Below are positions 47,381 to 55,371 of a DNA stretch of 64,000 nt, piece after piece. The notes below the pieces were generated by a model. The model was not told where the DNA came from. It worked only from the letters and a program-made list of their open reading frames with translations, and made no database searches. The DNA comes from Oceanospirillum sediminis (lineage in GTDB: Bacteria > Pseudomonadota > Gammaproteobacteria > Pseudomonadales > Halomonadaceae), in NCBI RefSeq assembly GCF_014164585.1, contig NZ_JACJFM010000009.1, forward strand, positions 1 to 64,000, in the 5' to 3' direction. Position numbers and translations under genes: made by a program. Each line of letters starts with the position of its first letter. Positions within the stretch are counted from its first letter, which is position 1.

Positions 47381-49321
47381 ATGAATAGTACACCACTCTG
47401 GACACCCACCGCAGAGCAGATTCAGGCCAGTCTGACCTGGCGGTTTATTCAGCATGTTAATACAAAATTTGATCAGCAAATTACAGATTTTGAGCAGCTA
47501 TGGCAATGGTCTGTCACTAACAATACGCTTTTCTGGCCTGAAGTCTGGCATTTTACCGGCCTGAAAGGCGAGATGGGACAGACGGTTGTGGACAACCCGG
47601 AACAGCCAGAGCATTCCCGCTGGTTTACCGACAGTAAAGTTAATTATGCAGAAAACCTGTTACGTAAACGCTCTGATGATGACGCCATCGTCTTCCAGAT
47701 GGAAAACGGCCCTCGCCAGACCCTGAGCTGGAATGAGGTCTATCATCAGGTTTCACAACTTCAACAACATTTAAAATCGCTGGGTGTCCGTCAGGGAGAT
47801 CGCGTGGCAGGCTTTATGCCTAATATTCCTGCCACCGTCATTGCGATGCTGGCTGCGACCTCTCTGGGAGCTATCTGGACATCCACATCACCTGATTTTG
47901 GTGAAGCCAGTGTTATAGAGCGTTTCGGGCAATCAGAGCCCAGAGTGCTGATTGCAGCCAATGGCTATCGCTACAATGGCAAAACACATAGCGTCATGGA
48001 TAAAGTGGATGCCATCAGCCGACAGATTCCATCTATTGAACATACCCTGCTGTTCCCGTTAATTGATGATATCGAAATACCTGCCGAGCAGAATATGTCT
48101 CAACTGATGGATCAGTATCTCCCTGGAGAAATCGAATTTACCCGGATAGGGTTCAATGAGCCCCTGTTTATTCTTTACTCTTCTGGTACAACGGGTAAGC
48201 CTAAATGTATCACCCATCGGGTAGGCGGTATTCTGATTCAGCACCTTAAGGAGCACCAGCTGCATAGCAATATTAAACCGGGTGACAGAGTATTTTATTT
48301 CACGACCTGTGGCTGGATGATGTGGAACTGGCTGGTCACTGCTATGGCCAGTGAAGCGACTCTGATGCTGTATGAAGGTTCACCTTTCTATCCAGATGGC
48401 AACGTGCTCTGGGATTATGCTGAACAGGAAAAGTTCACTCTGTTTGGCACATCCGCTAAATATATCGATGCGCTGAAAAAGCAGGGAATTATACCAGCAG
48501 AAACTCACAAGCTGGATAAGTTGAATACCCTGTGCTCAACCGGTTCTGTACTGGCACCTGAAAGCTATGATTACGTGTATCAGTCGATTAAGCAGGATTT
48601 GTTGTTGGCCTCTATCTCAGGGGGAACGGATATCTGCTCTTGTTTTGTGCTGGGCAACCCTGTGAGCCCTGTCTATAAAGGGCAGTCACAGTGCAGAGGG
48701 CTTGGTCTTGATGTTCAGGTATTCAACGATGATGCACAGAGTGTCCGGCAGGAAAAAGGGGAGCTGGTGTGCTGTAATAGTTTCCCGAACCAGCCTGCTA
48801 ATTTCTGGGGAGATATCAGTGGTGAAAAATACCATAATGCCTATTTCAATCGATTTGATAATACCTGGTGTCATGGCGACTGGATCGAGCTGACGGAAGA
48901 AAAAGGGATAATTATATATGGTCGTTCAGATGCTACGCTGAATCCGGGTGGTGTTCGTATCGGTACTGCTGAGATCTATCGTTATGTGGAGCAGCTTGAT
49001 GAAGTTGTTGAAAGCATAGTGATTGGTCAGGAGTGGGATAATGATGTGCGTGTGGTACTGTTTGTCCGTCTGCTGGAAGGGCTAACTCTGAATGAAACTC
49101 TGATAAAAAGCATACAGGCAACAATCAGAGCTAACTGTACTCCAAGACATGTACCGGCACGTGTGCTTCAGGTCAGTGATATTCCACGAACCAAATCCGG
49201 CAAAATTGTTGAACTGGCAGTACGTGAAGTGGTGCATGGCAGGCCGGTAAAAAATACCCATGCACTGGCTAACCCTGATGCACTGGAATTATTCACTAAT
49301 CGTGATGAGCTGAAAGCTTAA
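47381..49321 (+). CDS. acsA: Acetoacetyl-CoA synthetase
   Basis: The 646-aa adenylate-forming enzyme has the AMP-binding motif YSSGTTGKPKC. Long-range features of acetoacetate-CoA ligases are GCGWMMWNW-like TTCGWMMWNWLV and GRSDATLNPGGVRIGTAEIY, with the catalytic Lys near the C-terminus in PRTKSGKIVE. It activates acetoacetate, the product of FahA, to acetoacetyl-CoA, so it completes the tyrosine degradation route here. It has its own start region after the maiA terminator and may be transcribed separately. The usual symbol in the literature is aacS; acsA-type naming varies. Confidence 0.94.
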   Translation: MNSTPLWTPTAEQIQASLTWRFIQHVNTKFDQQITDFEQLWQWSVTNNTLFWPEVWHFTGLKGEMGQTVVDNPEQPEHSRWFTDSKVNYAENLLRKRSDDDAIVFQMENGPRQTLSWNEVYHQVSQLQQHLKSLGVRQGDRVAGFMPNIPATVIAMLAATSLGAIWTSTSPDFGEASVIERFGQSEPRVLIAANGYRYNGKTHSVMDKVDAISRQIPSIEHTLLFPLIDDIEIPAEQNMSQLMDQYLPGEIEFTRIGFNEPLFILYSSGTTGKPKCITHRVGGILIQHLKEHQLHSNIKPGDRVFYFTTCGWMMWNWLVTAMASEATLMLYEGSPFYPDGNVLWDYAEQEKFTLFGTSAKYIDALKKQGIIPAETHKLDKLNTLCSTGSVLAPESYDYVYQSIKQDLLLASISGGTDICSCFVLGNPVSPVYKGQSQCRGLGLDVQVFNDDAQSVRQEKGELVCCNSFPNQPANFWGDISGEKYHNAYFNRFDNTWCHGDWIELTEEKGIIIYGRSDATLNPGGVRIGTAEIYRYVEQLDEVVESIVIGQEWDNDVRVVLFVRLLEGLTLNETLIKSIQATIRANCTPRHVPARVLQVSDIPRTKSGKIVELAVREVVHGRPVKNTHALANPDALELFTNRDELKA

Positions 49322-49352
49322 ATCACTGAAACAGCAGAAGAGATTCTGGTAT

Positions 49353-49400
49353 GCTCCTGTAAAATTTATTATCAGGTTATCCTGACTCTTTTACAGGAGC
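49353..49400 (+). promoter_or_regulatory. Long hairpin burying the ribosome binding site of the next gene
   Basis: GCTCCTGTAAAA (49353-49364) is perfectly complementary to TTTTACAGGAGC (49389-49400). An inner TCAGG-TTAT-CCTGA hairpin fills the loop. The AGGAG in the right arm is the ribosome binding site of the gene starting at 49407. It may block translation or act as a weak terminator for the upstream ligase gene. Confidence 0.7.
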
Positions 49401-49406
49401 AATTTT

Positions 49407-49724
49407 ATGTCCGGCCAGAAATGTCCTCTGCCTCGCCTGAAAGGTATCACCGCTAACGGAGAAGAAATTGAGCTTCCGGAACTGGCTGAAATTCAGCTGG
49501 AATGGGAAGAAGGCCTCCCGGCGAGCCTGCTGATTAACCCGGAACACCTGCAAGGTCCGTCATTAACACTGGAAGTAGGCAGTGGAGAAGATGAATACGG
49601 TGCACTGACAGAATATGGTGTTATCGCTTTGCGTCCCGGTGCCAGTAATATGGTGGATATCAACATTGAGACGCAGCCCGTTGATGATGAAGATCCGGGT
49701 TGTGGTGATGACTGTAGCTGCTGA
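49407..49724 (+). CDS. Conserved-looking acidic protein with Cys-rich tail, unknown function
   Basis: I do not recognise the family. The 105-aa product begins MSGQKCPLPRLKG, is strongly acidic (many Glu in the middle, EWEEGLPAS), and ends DDEDPGCGDDCSC, a possible metal-binding tail. It has no signal peptide or membrane segment. AGGAG is 7 nt from the ATG but sits in a hairpin stem. A terminator follows within 15 bp of the stop, so it is a discrete unit. Confidence 0.75.
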   Translation: MSGQKCPLPRLKGITANGEEIELPELAEIQLEWEEGLPASLLINPEHLQGPSLTLEVGSGEDEYGALTEYGVIALRPGASNMVDINIETQPVDDEDPGCGDDCSC

Positions 49725-49737
49725 GAATATTTGCTTT

Positions 49738-49758
49738 AGCAGATAAACTCTGCTTTTT
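49738..49758 (+). terminator. Intrinsic terminator after the acidic Cys-tail gene
   Basis: AGCAGA-TAAAC-TCTGCT is followed by a T-run (49754-49758). Confidence 0.7.
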
Positions 49759-49762
49759 AGCT

Positions 49763-49790
49763 AAAAAAGGGGGGAAGGCAAGCTTCCCCC
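49763..49790 (-). terminator. Minus-strand intrinsic terminator
   Basis: On the minus strand GGGGGAAG-CTTGC-CTTCCCCC is followed by C and T6. It points to a minus-strand transcript entering from the right, consistent with the small ORF at 49819-50028. Confidence 0.75.
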
Positions 49791-49818
49791 AAGGTTGATG
49801 AGTGTGACGATAGAGTCG

Positions 49819-50028
49819 TCAGATCAATTTGCAGTTACGCAAGATTGGCAAAGAGTAAGATACTGTCGATTCAAAAAGGTTCACTATTAATCTCAGAATA
49901 TTTTCTGACTCAGCTGGCGTCATTTCATCTGAAAATAGTACTTTATCCCCAGATGCCCCTCTGACTGTAAGAATGCTTTTCCAGATCACTAAAAAATATG
50001 ACAGTTTGACACTTTTTTTATGACTCAC
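49819..50028 (-). CDS. Possible small protein of unknown function
   Basis: The 69-codon ORF starts at GTG and encodes a non-repetitive sequence (SILTVRGASGDKVLFSDEM, LRLIVNLFESTVSYSLP) with no family I recognise. The main support is the minus-strand terminator 29 bp beyond its stop. Its ribosome binding site is poor because AAGAG abuts the GTG. It could be spurious or the tail of a decayed gene. Confidence 0.3.
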   Translation of the reverse strand: MSHKKSVKLSYFLVIWKSILTVRGASGDKVLFSDEMTPAESENILRLIVNLFESTVSYSLPILRNCKLI

Positions 50029-50464
50029 CTCTTGATTAATCTTATATTTCAGGTTAGACAGGTGACATTTAAAAATACAAAATACTGTTTTATAAGAACT
50101 TTTCTTTTAAATTACGAAAAAGATACAATAAATATCTATTTACATACCCGGAAAAACTTACCCACAGTAGCTGTGGATAACATTGAGGATAAATTGAGGA
50201 AACAAGGCTAAAGAAAAGATTTTCAGATATCTGAACTCAAATTGTTCATTTTTTAGACAGCGACATCCAGACCATCATAGTGCTAATAGAAATTTCAAAT
50301 ACCACCAATACCAAAGTCGCATACTCTGATCTGATAACAGTTCATAGGGATACTGACTAACTGCTCATAACAGGCTAGAATCTCCGGTTTACTTATACTA
50401 AGGCCAGAATCAGTAAAAGCTGAATACTGGCCAGTGGTTATCTCTGTACAGGCACCCCGGTAGC
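50029..50464. other. AT-rich gap with DnaA-box-like inverted repeat
   Basis: The region upstream of ydiJ contains TTACCCACA (50158-50166) and TGTGGATAA (50172-50180). The second is a perfect DnaA consensus box (reverse of TTATCCACA) and the first has one mismatch; they form an inverted pair. Another near-match, TTATCCCCA, lies near 49944. I see no convincing gene; the ydiJ promoter must be here. Confidence 0.45.
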
Positions 50465-53400
50465 ATGATCACACAACTGACGGCACAACATCTGACAGCT
50501 CATCCCTCAACAGGACAGGGTACTCTTAAACAGGAGTACCTGAATTTTATCGAAACCCTGAAAGCCCGTGGCTTTAAAGGCGATCTTAACCCCGACTACG
50601 CCAACCGTATCGTGTTATCCACGGATAACTCCATTTATCAGGTATTGCCTCAGGGCGTGTTGTATCCGAAAAATACCGATGATCTGGTACTAATCGCCCA
50701 GCTGAGTAATGAAGATAGCTTTAAGGGCATCGTACTCAGTCCACGAGGTGGCGGTACCGGTACTAATGGTCAGTCCCTGACCGATGGTCTGGTGGTTGAT
50801 ATCTCCCGTCATATGAATGCGATCCTGGAAATAAACGCCGAAGAGCGCTGGGTCCGGGTGCAAACCGGTGTTGTGAAGGATCAGCTGAATAAAGCACTGA
50901 AGCCTTATGGCCTGTTCTTTGCCCCGGAGCTATCTACCAGTAACCGGGCGACCATTGGCGGTATGATCAATACCGATGCCAGTGGTCAGGGATCTGTGCT
51001 ATACGGTAAAACCCGGGACCATGTACTGGAACTGAATGCCGTTTTTCTGGATGGTCAGCAATGGCTGTCAAAACCGGTCAGCGATGAAGAGCTGGAGACA
51101 CTGAAACAGCGGGATGATCGCATTGGCGAAGCGTACCGGGTGGCTGATCAGATCTTCACTCAGCAGCAGGAGCTGATTGAAGCAAAATTTCCAAAGCTGA
51201 ATCGCTGTCTGACCGGTTATGATCTGGCCCATATCCGCGATGAAAATGATCAGTTCAACCTGAACGCCCTGTTGTGTGGGGCCGAAGGCAGTCTGGCCTT
51301 TATATCTGAAGCCAAACTGAATGTCCTGCCAATTCCGGAATATTCGGCGCTGGTGAATATTCAGTATGCCAGTTTTAATGATGCTCTGAGAGATGCCAAA
51401 GACCTGATGGAATGGGATCCGACCTCCATTGAGACGGTCGATTCCAAAGTCCTGAACCTGGCTATGCAGGATATTATCTGGGACACGGTCAATGACTACT
51501 TCCCTGAAGGGCGTGATGACAAGGTTATTGCGGGTATTAACCTGGTGGAATACACCGGTGACAATGAAGATGAGCTGAATGCTAAGCTGGATCGTCTGAC
51601 CGCCCATCTGGATCAGATCGCTCAATCTGAGCTGGCTGGTAATGGAAAAAGTTTTGCCTATACCATTGCTCGCGGCAACGGTGAGATTGGTAAAATCTGG
51701 GCGATGCGAAAAAAAGCCGTGGGACTTCTGGGCAACGCTAAAGGGGAAGAGCGTCCAATTCCGTTTGTCGAAGATACCGCAGTACCACCGGAAAATCTGG
51801 CTGACTTTATTATGGAGTTCCGGGCACTGCTGGACAGCTACGATCTGCCATACGGCATGTTCGGTCATGTTGACGCCGGTGTACTGCACGTGCGCCCGGC
51901 TATTGATATGAAAGATCCGGCTCAGGAAACCATGATACGCACCATTACCGATGGTGTTGTAGCCCTGACACAGAAATATCACGGCCTGCTCTGGGGAGAA
52001 CACGGTAAAGGTGTGCGTTCAGAATACGCCCCGGAGTTCTTTGGTGAACTCTACCCTTATATTCAGCAGGTCAAAGCAGCATTTGACCCCGGAAATCAGC
52101 TGAACCCAGGCAAAATCGCCTCTCCGGCAACACCTTCAGCAAGCTCAGCTCCTGCCCCTGCCCCTGTTTCAGCGTCTTCTGACTCTGAGGTGCAGGCCGC
52201 TGACAACGAGGTCAGCCCTGAAGCACCGACAATACCGATCACTGAATCCGGGCTGCAAAAAGATGAACAGCTACTGAAGATTGATGAGGTGCCTACCCGA
52301 GGACAATATGACCGTCAGATCAAAGCGCCGGTCAGAGATACCTTTAATGCGGCCATGTACTGCAACGGCAATGGTGCCTGTTATAACTTTGATCCGAATG
52401 ACGCTATGTGCCCCTCCTGGAAAGCGACACGGGAACGGACTCAGTCACCGAAAGGCCGTTCCTCCCTGATCCGGGAATGGCTGCGCCTGCAGGAACAGGC
52501 CGGTACCGACCTGAATCAGGAAATTCAGCACGTCAGAAACAGCAGCTTTGCCGGCAGTTTCATACCACGTCTGAAAAACACCCTGCAAAAACGCCGGGCG
52601 ATGCAGGCCGGACCTGAGCAGGTTAACCCTGACGATTACGACTTTAACCACGAAGTATATCAGGCGATGGCAGGATGTCTGGCCTGTAAATCCTGTGTTG
52701 GTCAGTGTCCGATTAAAGTCAATGTGCCTGAGTTCAGGTCAAAATTCCTGGAGCTGTATCACGGTCGCTACCTGCGTCCGCTGAAGGACTATTTTGTGGG
52801 TACTCTGGAATATGTCATTCCGACCCTGGCCCGGGTACCTGCCATCTATAACCTGCCGATGAAAACCGGTGTGGTAAAAGCCCTGCTGAAAAATTATGCT
52901 GGCATGGTCGACAGCCCGCTGATCTGCAAAGAGAATCTGTCCCGGGAACTGGCCAGTTATAGCGTGGTAATGGCGACACCTGAAGTACTGAACCGCCTGT
53001 CTGATCAGGAAAAGCAGCGCAGCATTGTGATTGTTCAGGATGCCTTTACCAGTTTCTTTGAAACCCGTCTGGTACTGGATATATTCAATCTGCTGACCCG
53101 GCTGGGCTTCCGGGTCTACCTGGCACCTTTCCGTCCGAACGGAAAACCACTGCATGTCCACGGTATGATGAACAGTTTTGAAAAAGCGGCAAGCAGCAAT
53201 GCCCGCCAGCTTAAGCAACTGGAACAGACAGGTGTAGCACTGGCTGGCATTGATCCATCCATGACGCTTACATACCGCCAGGAATATGCTAAATCCTTGC
53301 CAGAAGATGAACTGCCACAGGTTCAGCTGATTCAGGAATGGCTGGGGCAGCACAGTGATTACCTGGCCGCTCTGGATCTGAATCTGCCTGAAGAAGAGAT

Positions 53401-53719
53401 CTTTTTGCTGGCACACTGCACCGAGAAAACCAATGCAGCCCCCTCCATTAAACAGTGGCAGCAGATTTATCAGGCACTGGGCCTCAAACTGACCATTCAG
53501 GCCACAGGCTGCTGCGGTATGTCCGGTACTTTCGGCCATGAAACCGCTAATGTGGATACGTCAAAAACCATCTATCGCCAGAGCTGGTCTGATGTCGTAA
53601 ACGACAACAGTAAACAGGGTCGACTGGTGGCAACAGGTTATTCCTGCCGCAGCCAGGTTAAAAGAATTGATGGACAGCAACTGCCGCATCCATTGCAACT
53701 TATTCTTAGTAAAATATAA
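50465..53719 (+). CDS. ydiJ: D-2-hydroxyglutarate dehydrogenase, YdiJ type (FAD/Fe-S)
   Basis: The 1084-aa protein joins an FAD_binding_4 domain (VLSPRGGGTGTNGQSLTDG), an FAD-oxidase C domain (HGKGVRSEYAPEFFG) and a low-complexity Ala/Pro/Ser linker near 558-600. A Cys-rich Fe-S part follows, with CNGNGACYNFDP, CLACKSCVGQCP and a CCG-type TGCCGMSGTFGHE near the C-terminus. YdiJ oxidises D-2-hydroxyglutarate formed as a by-product of SerA and passes electrons to the respiratory chain. Length slightly exceeds E. coli YdiJ (1018) because of the linker. Its codon use appears more G+C-rich than neighbours, suggesting high expression. A strong terminator follows. Confidence 0.94.
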   Translation: MITQLTAQHLTAHPSTGQGTLKQEYLNFIETLKARGFKGDLNPDYANRIVLSTDNSIYQVLPQGVLYPKNTDDLVLIAQLSNEDSFKGIVLSPRGGGTGTNGQSLTDGLVVDISRHMNAILEINAEERWVRVQTGVVKDQLNKALKPYGLFFAPELSTSNRATIGGMINTDASGQGSVLYGKTRDHVLELNAVFLDGQQWLSKPVSDEELETLKQRDDRIGEAYRVADQIFTQQQELIEAKFPKLNRCLTGYDLAHIRDENDQFNLNALLCGAEGSLAFISEAKLNVLPIPEYSALVNIQYASFNDALRDAKDLMEWDPTSIETVDSKVLNLAMQDIIWDTVNDYFPEGRDDKVIAGINLVEYTGDNEDELNAKLDRLTAHLDQIAQSELAGNGKSFAYTIARGNGEIGKIWAMRKKAVGLLGNAKGEERPIPFVEDTAVPPENLADFIMEFRALLDSYDLPYGMFGHVDAGVLHVRPAIDMKDPAQETMIRTITDGVVALTQKYHGLLWGEHGKGVRSEYAPEFFGELYPYIQQVKAAFDPGNQLNPGKIASPATPSASSAPAPAPVSASSDSEVQAADNEVSPEAPTIPITESGLQKDEQLLKIDEVPTRGQYDRQIKAPVRDTFNAAMYCNGNGACYNFDPNDAMCPSWKATRERTQSPKGRSSLIREWLRLQEQAGTDLNQEIQHVRNSSFAGSFIPRLKNTLQKRRAMQAGPEQVNPDDYDFNHEVYQAMAGCLACKSCVGQCPIKVNVPEFRSKFLELYHGRYLRPLKDYFVGTLEYVIPTLARVPAIYNLPMKTGVVKALLKNYAGMVDSPLICKENLSRELASYSVVMATPEVLNRLSDQEKQRSIVIVQDAFTSFFETRLVLDIFNLLTRLGFRVYLAPFRPNGKPLHVHGMMNSFEKAASSNARQLKQLEQTGVALAGIDPSMTLTYRQEYAKSLPEDELPQVQLIQEWLGQHSDYLAALDLNLPEEEIFLLAHCTEKTNAAPSIKQWQQIYQALGLKLTIQATGCCGMSGTFGHETANVDTSKTIYRQSWSDVVNDNSKQGRLVATGYSCRSQVKRIDGQQLPHPLQLILSKI

Positions 53720-53730
53720 TGTACAGCAAT

Positions 53731-53757
53731 AAGAGGCAGGGATCCTCTGCCTCTTTT
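53731..53757 (+). terminator. Intrinsic terminator after ydiJ
   Basis: AAGAGGCAG (53731-53739) pairs with CTGCCTCTT (53747-53755), followed by TT and then AGT. Confidence 0.85.
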
Positions 53758-53854
53758 AGTCAAATTCAGGCTGGAAATACTTAAAGCCAGGATAGCTCAC
53801 CAGACAGCTTTGGTGATTTTTTATTTAAAGGATACCTATGTTCAGGAGGACACG

Positions 53855-54592
53855 TTGAAGAAAGCTTTTCTGTCTGCTTTGTTAGTGATAACAGGTATGT
53901 TTGCTAATCAGATTCAGGCCCAGACATTTAAGGTCGGGGTGCTGGCTGCTCAGGTTATGGGGTTCAGAGATGGGAAAAACGCTCTGAAAGGCTTTGAAGT
54001 TGAGCTGGCGCAGGAAATTTGTAAACAAATCAACATTTCATGTGAAATAAGATTACAATCGTTATCAGAAAACCTGAGAGATATAAAAGAAGGCGATCTG
54101 AGTTTTATCCTGTCATCTGTACTGATAACGGAAGAACGGCAAAAACAATTTCTTTTTTCACAGCATTATATGCGTTCAGCATCTGTGTATATTGGTTTGC
54201 CATCACAACCCGAACACAGAAAGCTGAAGATTGCTGTCGTTCGACACTCTATGCAGGAAGCATATCTCCGACAAAAAAAAGCTGATACAGTAAATACAAT
54301 TATATTTGATGACATTACGGACACATACGTCGCATTAAAAAAAGGCGAAGTTGATCAAATCCTGGGGCCTGCAGTTATACAGCTGGCTTTTATATCAGAG
54401 CACCAGGGAGACGAGTTTGAGCTATTAGGTGAACCACTCAGAGAACATAATCTGGGTGGAAAAGTGGCTGTAGTTCTGCCAAAGGGAAGTGAAAGGCTAC
54501 AGGAAGATGTTAACCATGCGTTAACTCAGATCCTTACAAATGGCAGTTATAATCTGCTCAATAATAAATATTTCCCTTTCAGTGTATACTGA
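53855..54592 (+). CDS. Periplasmic SBP_bac_3 binding protein, first of tandem pair
   Basis: The 245-aa protein starts at TTG 53855, which has a perfect AGGAGG 5 nt upstream. This start yields a clean signal peptide (LSALLVITGMFANQIQA, cleavage before QTFKVGV). A longer in-frame start at 53810 is not supported. The mature part is a solute-binding domain (GFEVELAQEICKQINI, GEVDQILGPAVIQLAF) of the amino-acid type. No ABC permease or ATPase is present. The next gene is a paralogue (both end in YFPF-VY) and a diguanylate cyclase follows, so a signalling role is likely. The ligand is unknown. Confidence 0.88.
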   Translation: MKKAFLSALLVITGMFANQIQAQTFKVGVLAAQVMGFRDGKNALKGFEVELAQEICKQINISCEIRLQSLSENLRDIKEGDLSFILSSVLITEERQKQFLFSQHYMRSASVYIGLPSQPEHRKLKIAVVRHSMQEAYLRQKKADTVNTIIFDDITDTYVALKKGEVDQILGPAVIQLAFISEHQGDEFELLGEPLREHNLGGKVAVVLPKGSERLQEDVNHALTQILTNGSYNLLNNKYFPFSVY

Positions 54593-54607
54593 CTTGAGAG
54601 CAACGCT

Positions 54608-55366
54608 ATGCAAAAACTTCGTGTACTGATTTGTTCGCTACTGATATCTTTCAGTTTTAGTCTCCATGCGACCGATTATTATCGCATTGGTGTAACCACA
54701 TCCTTTCAGCCTTTTAATTATCAGGATAAGGAAGGAAAGTTTACAGGATTTAACATTGATATAGCAAAACAGCTTTGCTCAGAAATGAGAGCTGAGTGTG
54801 AGTTTGTTGCGATGAAATTCCCGGAAATTATACCGGCTCTGGAAAAGGGAGAGATTGATTTCTCACCCAGTAACTTCCTGTATACGGCTGAACGTGCACG
54901 AAAAGTCAATTTCAGCATTAAATACTATCGTTCTACAACCAGTCTGATTGGTAGTGTAAAAGATGCTCTGGAAGATCCTGAAAATTTGCTGACAGATAAA
55001 GCGAAAATAGTTGCAGTACAAAAAGATTCTGTTCAGCATCGTTTCCTGATCAAACATGGCTCGGTGAATATACAGGCTATTCCTTCCATTGGTACAGGCC
55101 TGAAGCTGCTCAGAGAAAATAAGGTAGATTACCTGATTGCCCCTACGCTGTTCACACTTCACTATTTACAGAAGCCAGAAAATCATAATCTTGATTTCAT
55201 CGGTGAGCCAATCGATGGTAAAGAGTTATCCGGTACAGTACATATTGCAATCAGTAAAAAGCAGCCTGAACTGAAACATGAAATGGATCAGGCTATCACA
55301 AGGATGGTGGATAATGGTCATCTAAGAGCGATTATCAACCAGTATTTTCCGTTTGATGTCTATTAA
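54608..55366 (+). CDS. Periplasmic SBP_bac_3 binding protein, second of tandem pair
   Basis: The 252-aa protein has a signal peptide (LICSLLISFSFSLHA) and a Venus-flytrap domain: RIGVTTSFQPFNYQD, GFNIDIAKQLCSEM and GEIDFSPSNFLYTAERARKVNFS. It is a tandem duplicate of the preceding gene, 15 bp away, with GAGAG before the ATG. The cyclase gene starts 5 bp downstream. Sequence divergence between the two suggests different ligands. Confidence 0.9.
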   Translation: MQKLRVLICSLLISFSFSLHATDYYRIGVTTSFQPFNYQDKEGKFTGFNIDIAKQLCSEMRAECEFVAMKFPEIIPALEKGEIDFSPSNFLYTAERARKVNFSIKYYRSTTSLIGSVKDALEDPENLLTDKAKIVAVQKDSVQHRFLIKHGSVNIQAIPSIGTGLKLLRENKVDYLIAPTLFTLHYLQKPENHNLDFIGEPIDGKELSGTVHIAISKKQPELKHEMDQAITRMVDNGHLRAIINQYFPFDVY

Positions 55367-55371
55367 CTTTT

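Noticed and set aside
50020-50211. 63-codon plus-strand frame before ydiJ
   Set aside because: AT-rich, no ribosome binding site, and overlaps the DnaA-box-like pair; the protein looks random.
51068-52003. 311-codon open frame on the minus strand
   Set aside because: It is the antisense shadow of ydiJ. The product is low in charged residues and matches no domain, and the sense strand has clear FAD motifs.
52739-53539. 266-codon minus-strand frame
   Set aside because: Antisense to the Fe-S half of ydiJ with no ribosome binding site or recognisable domain.
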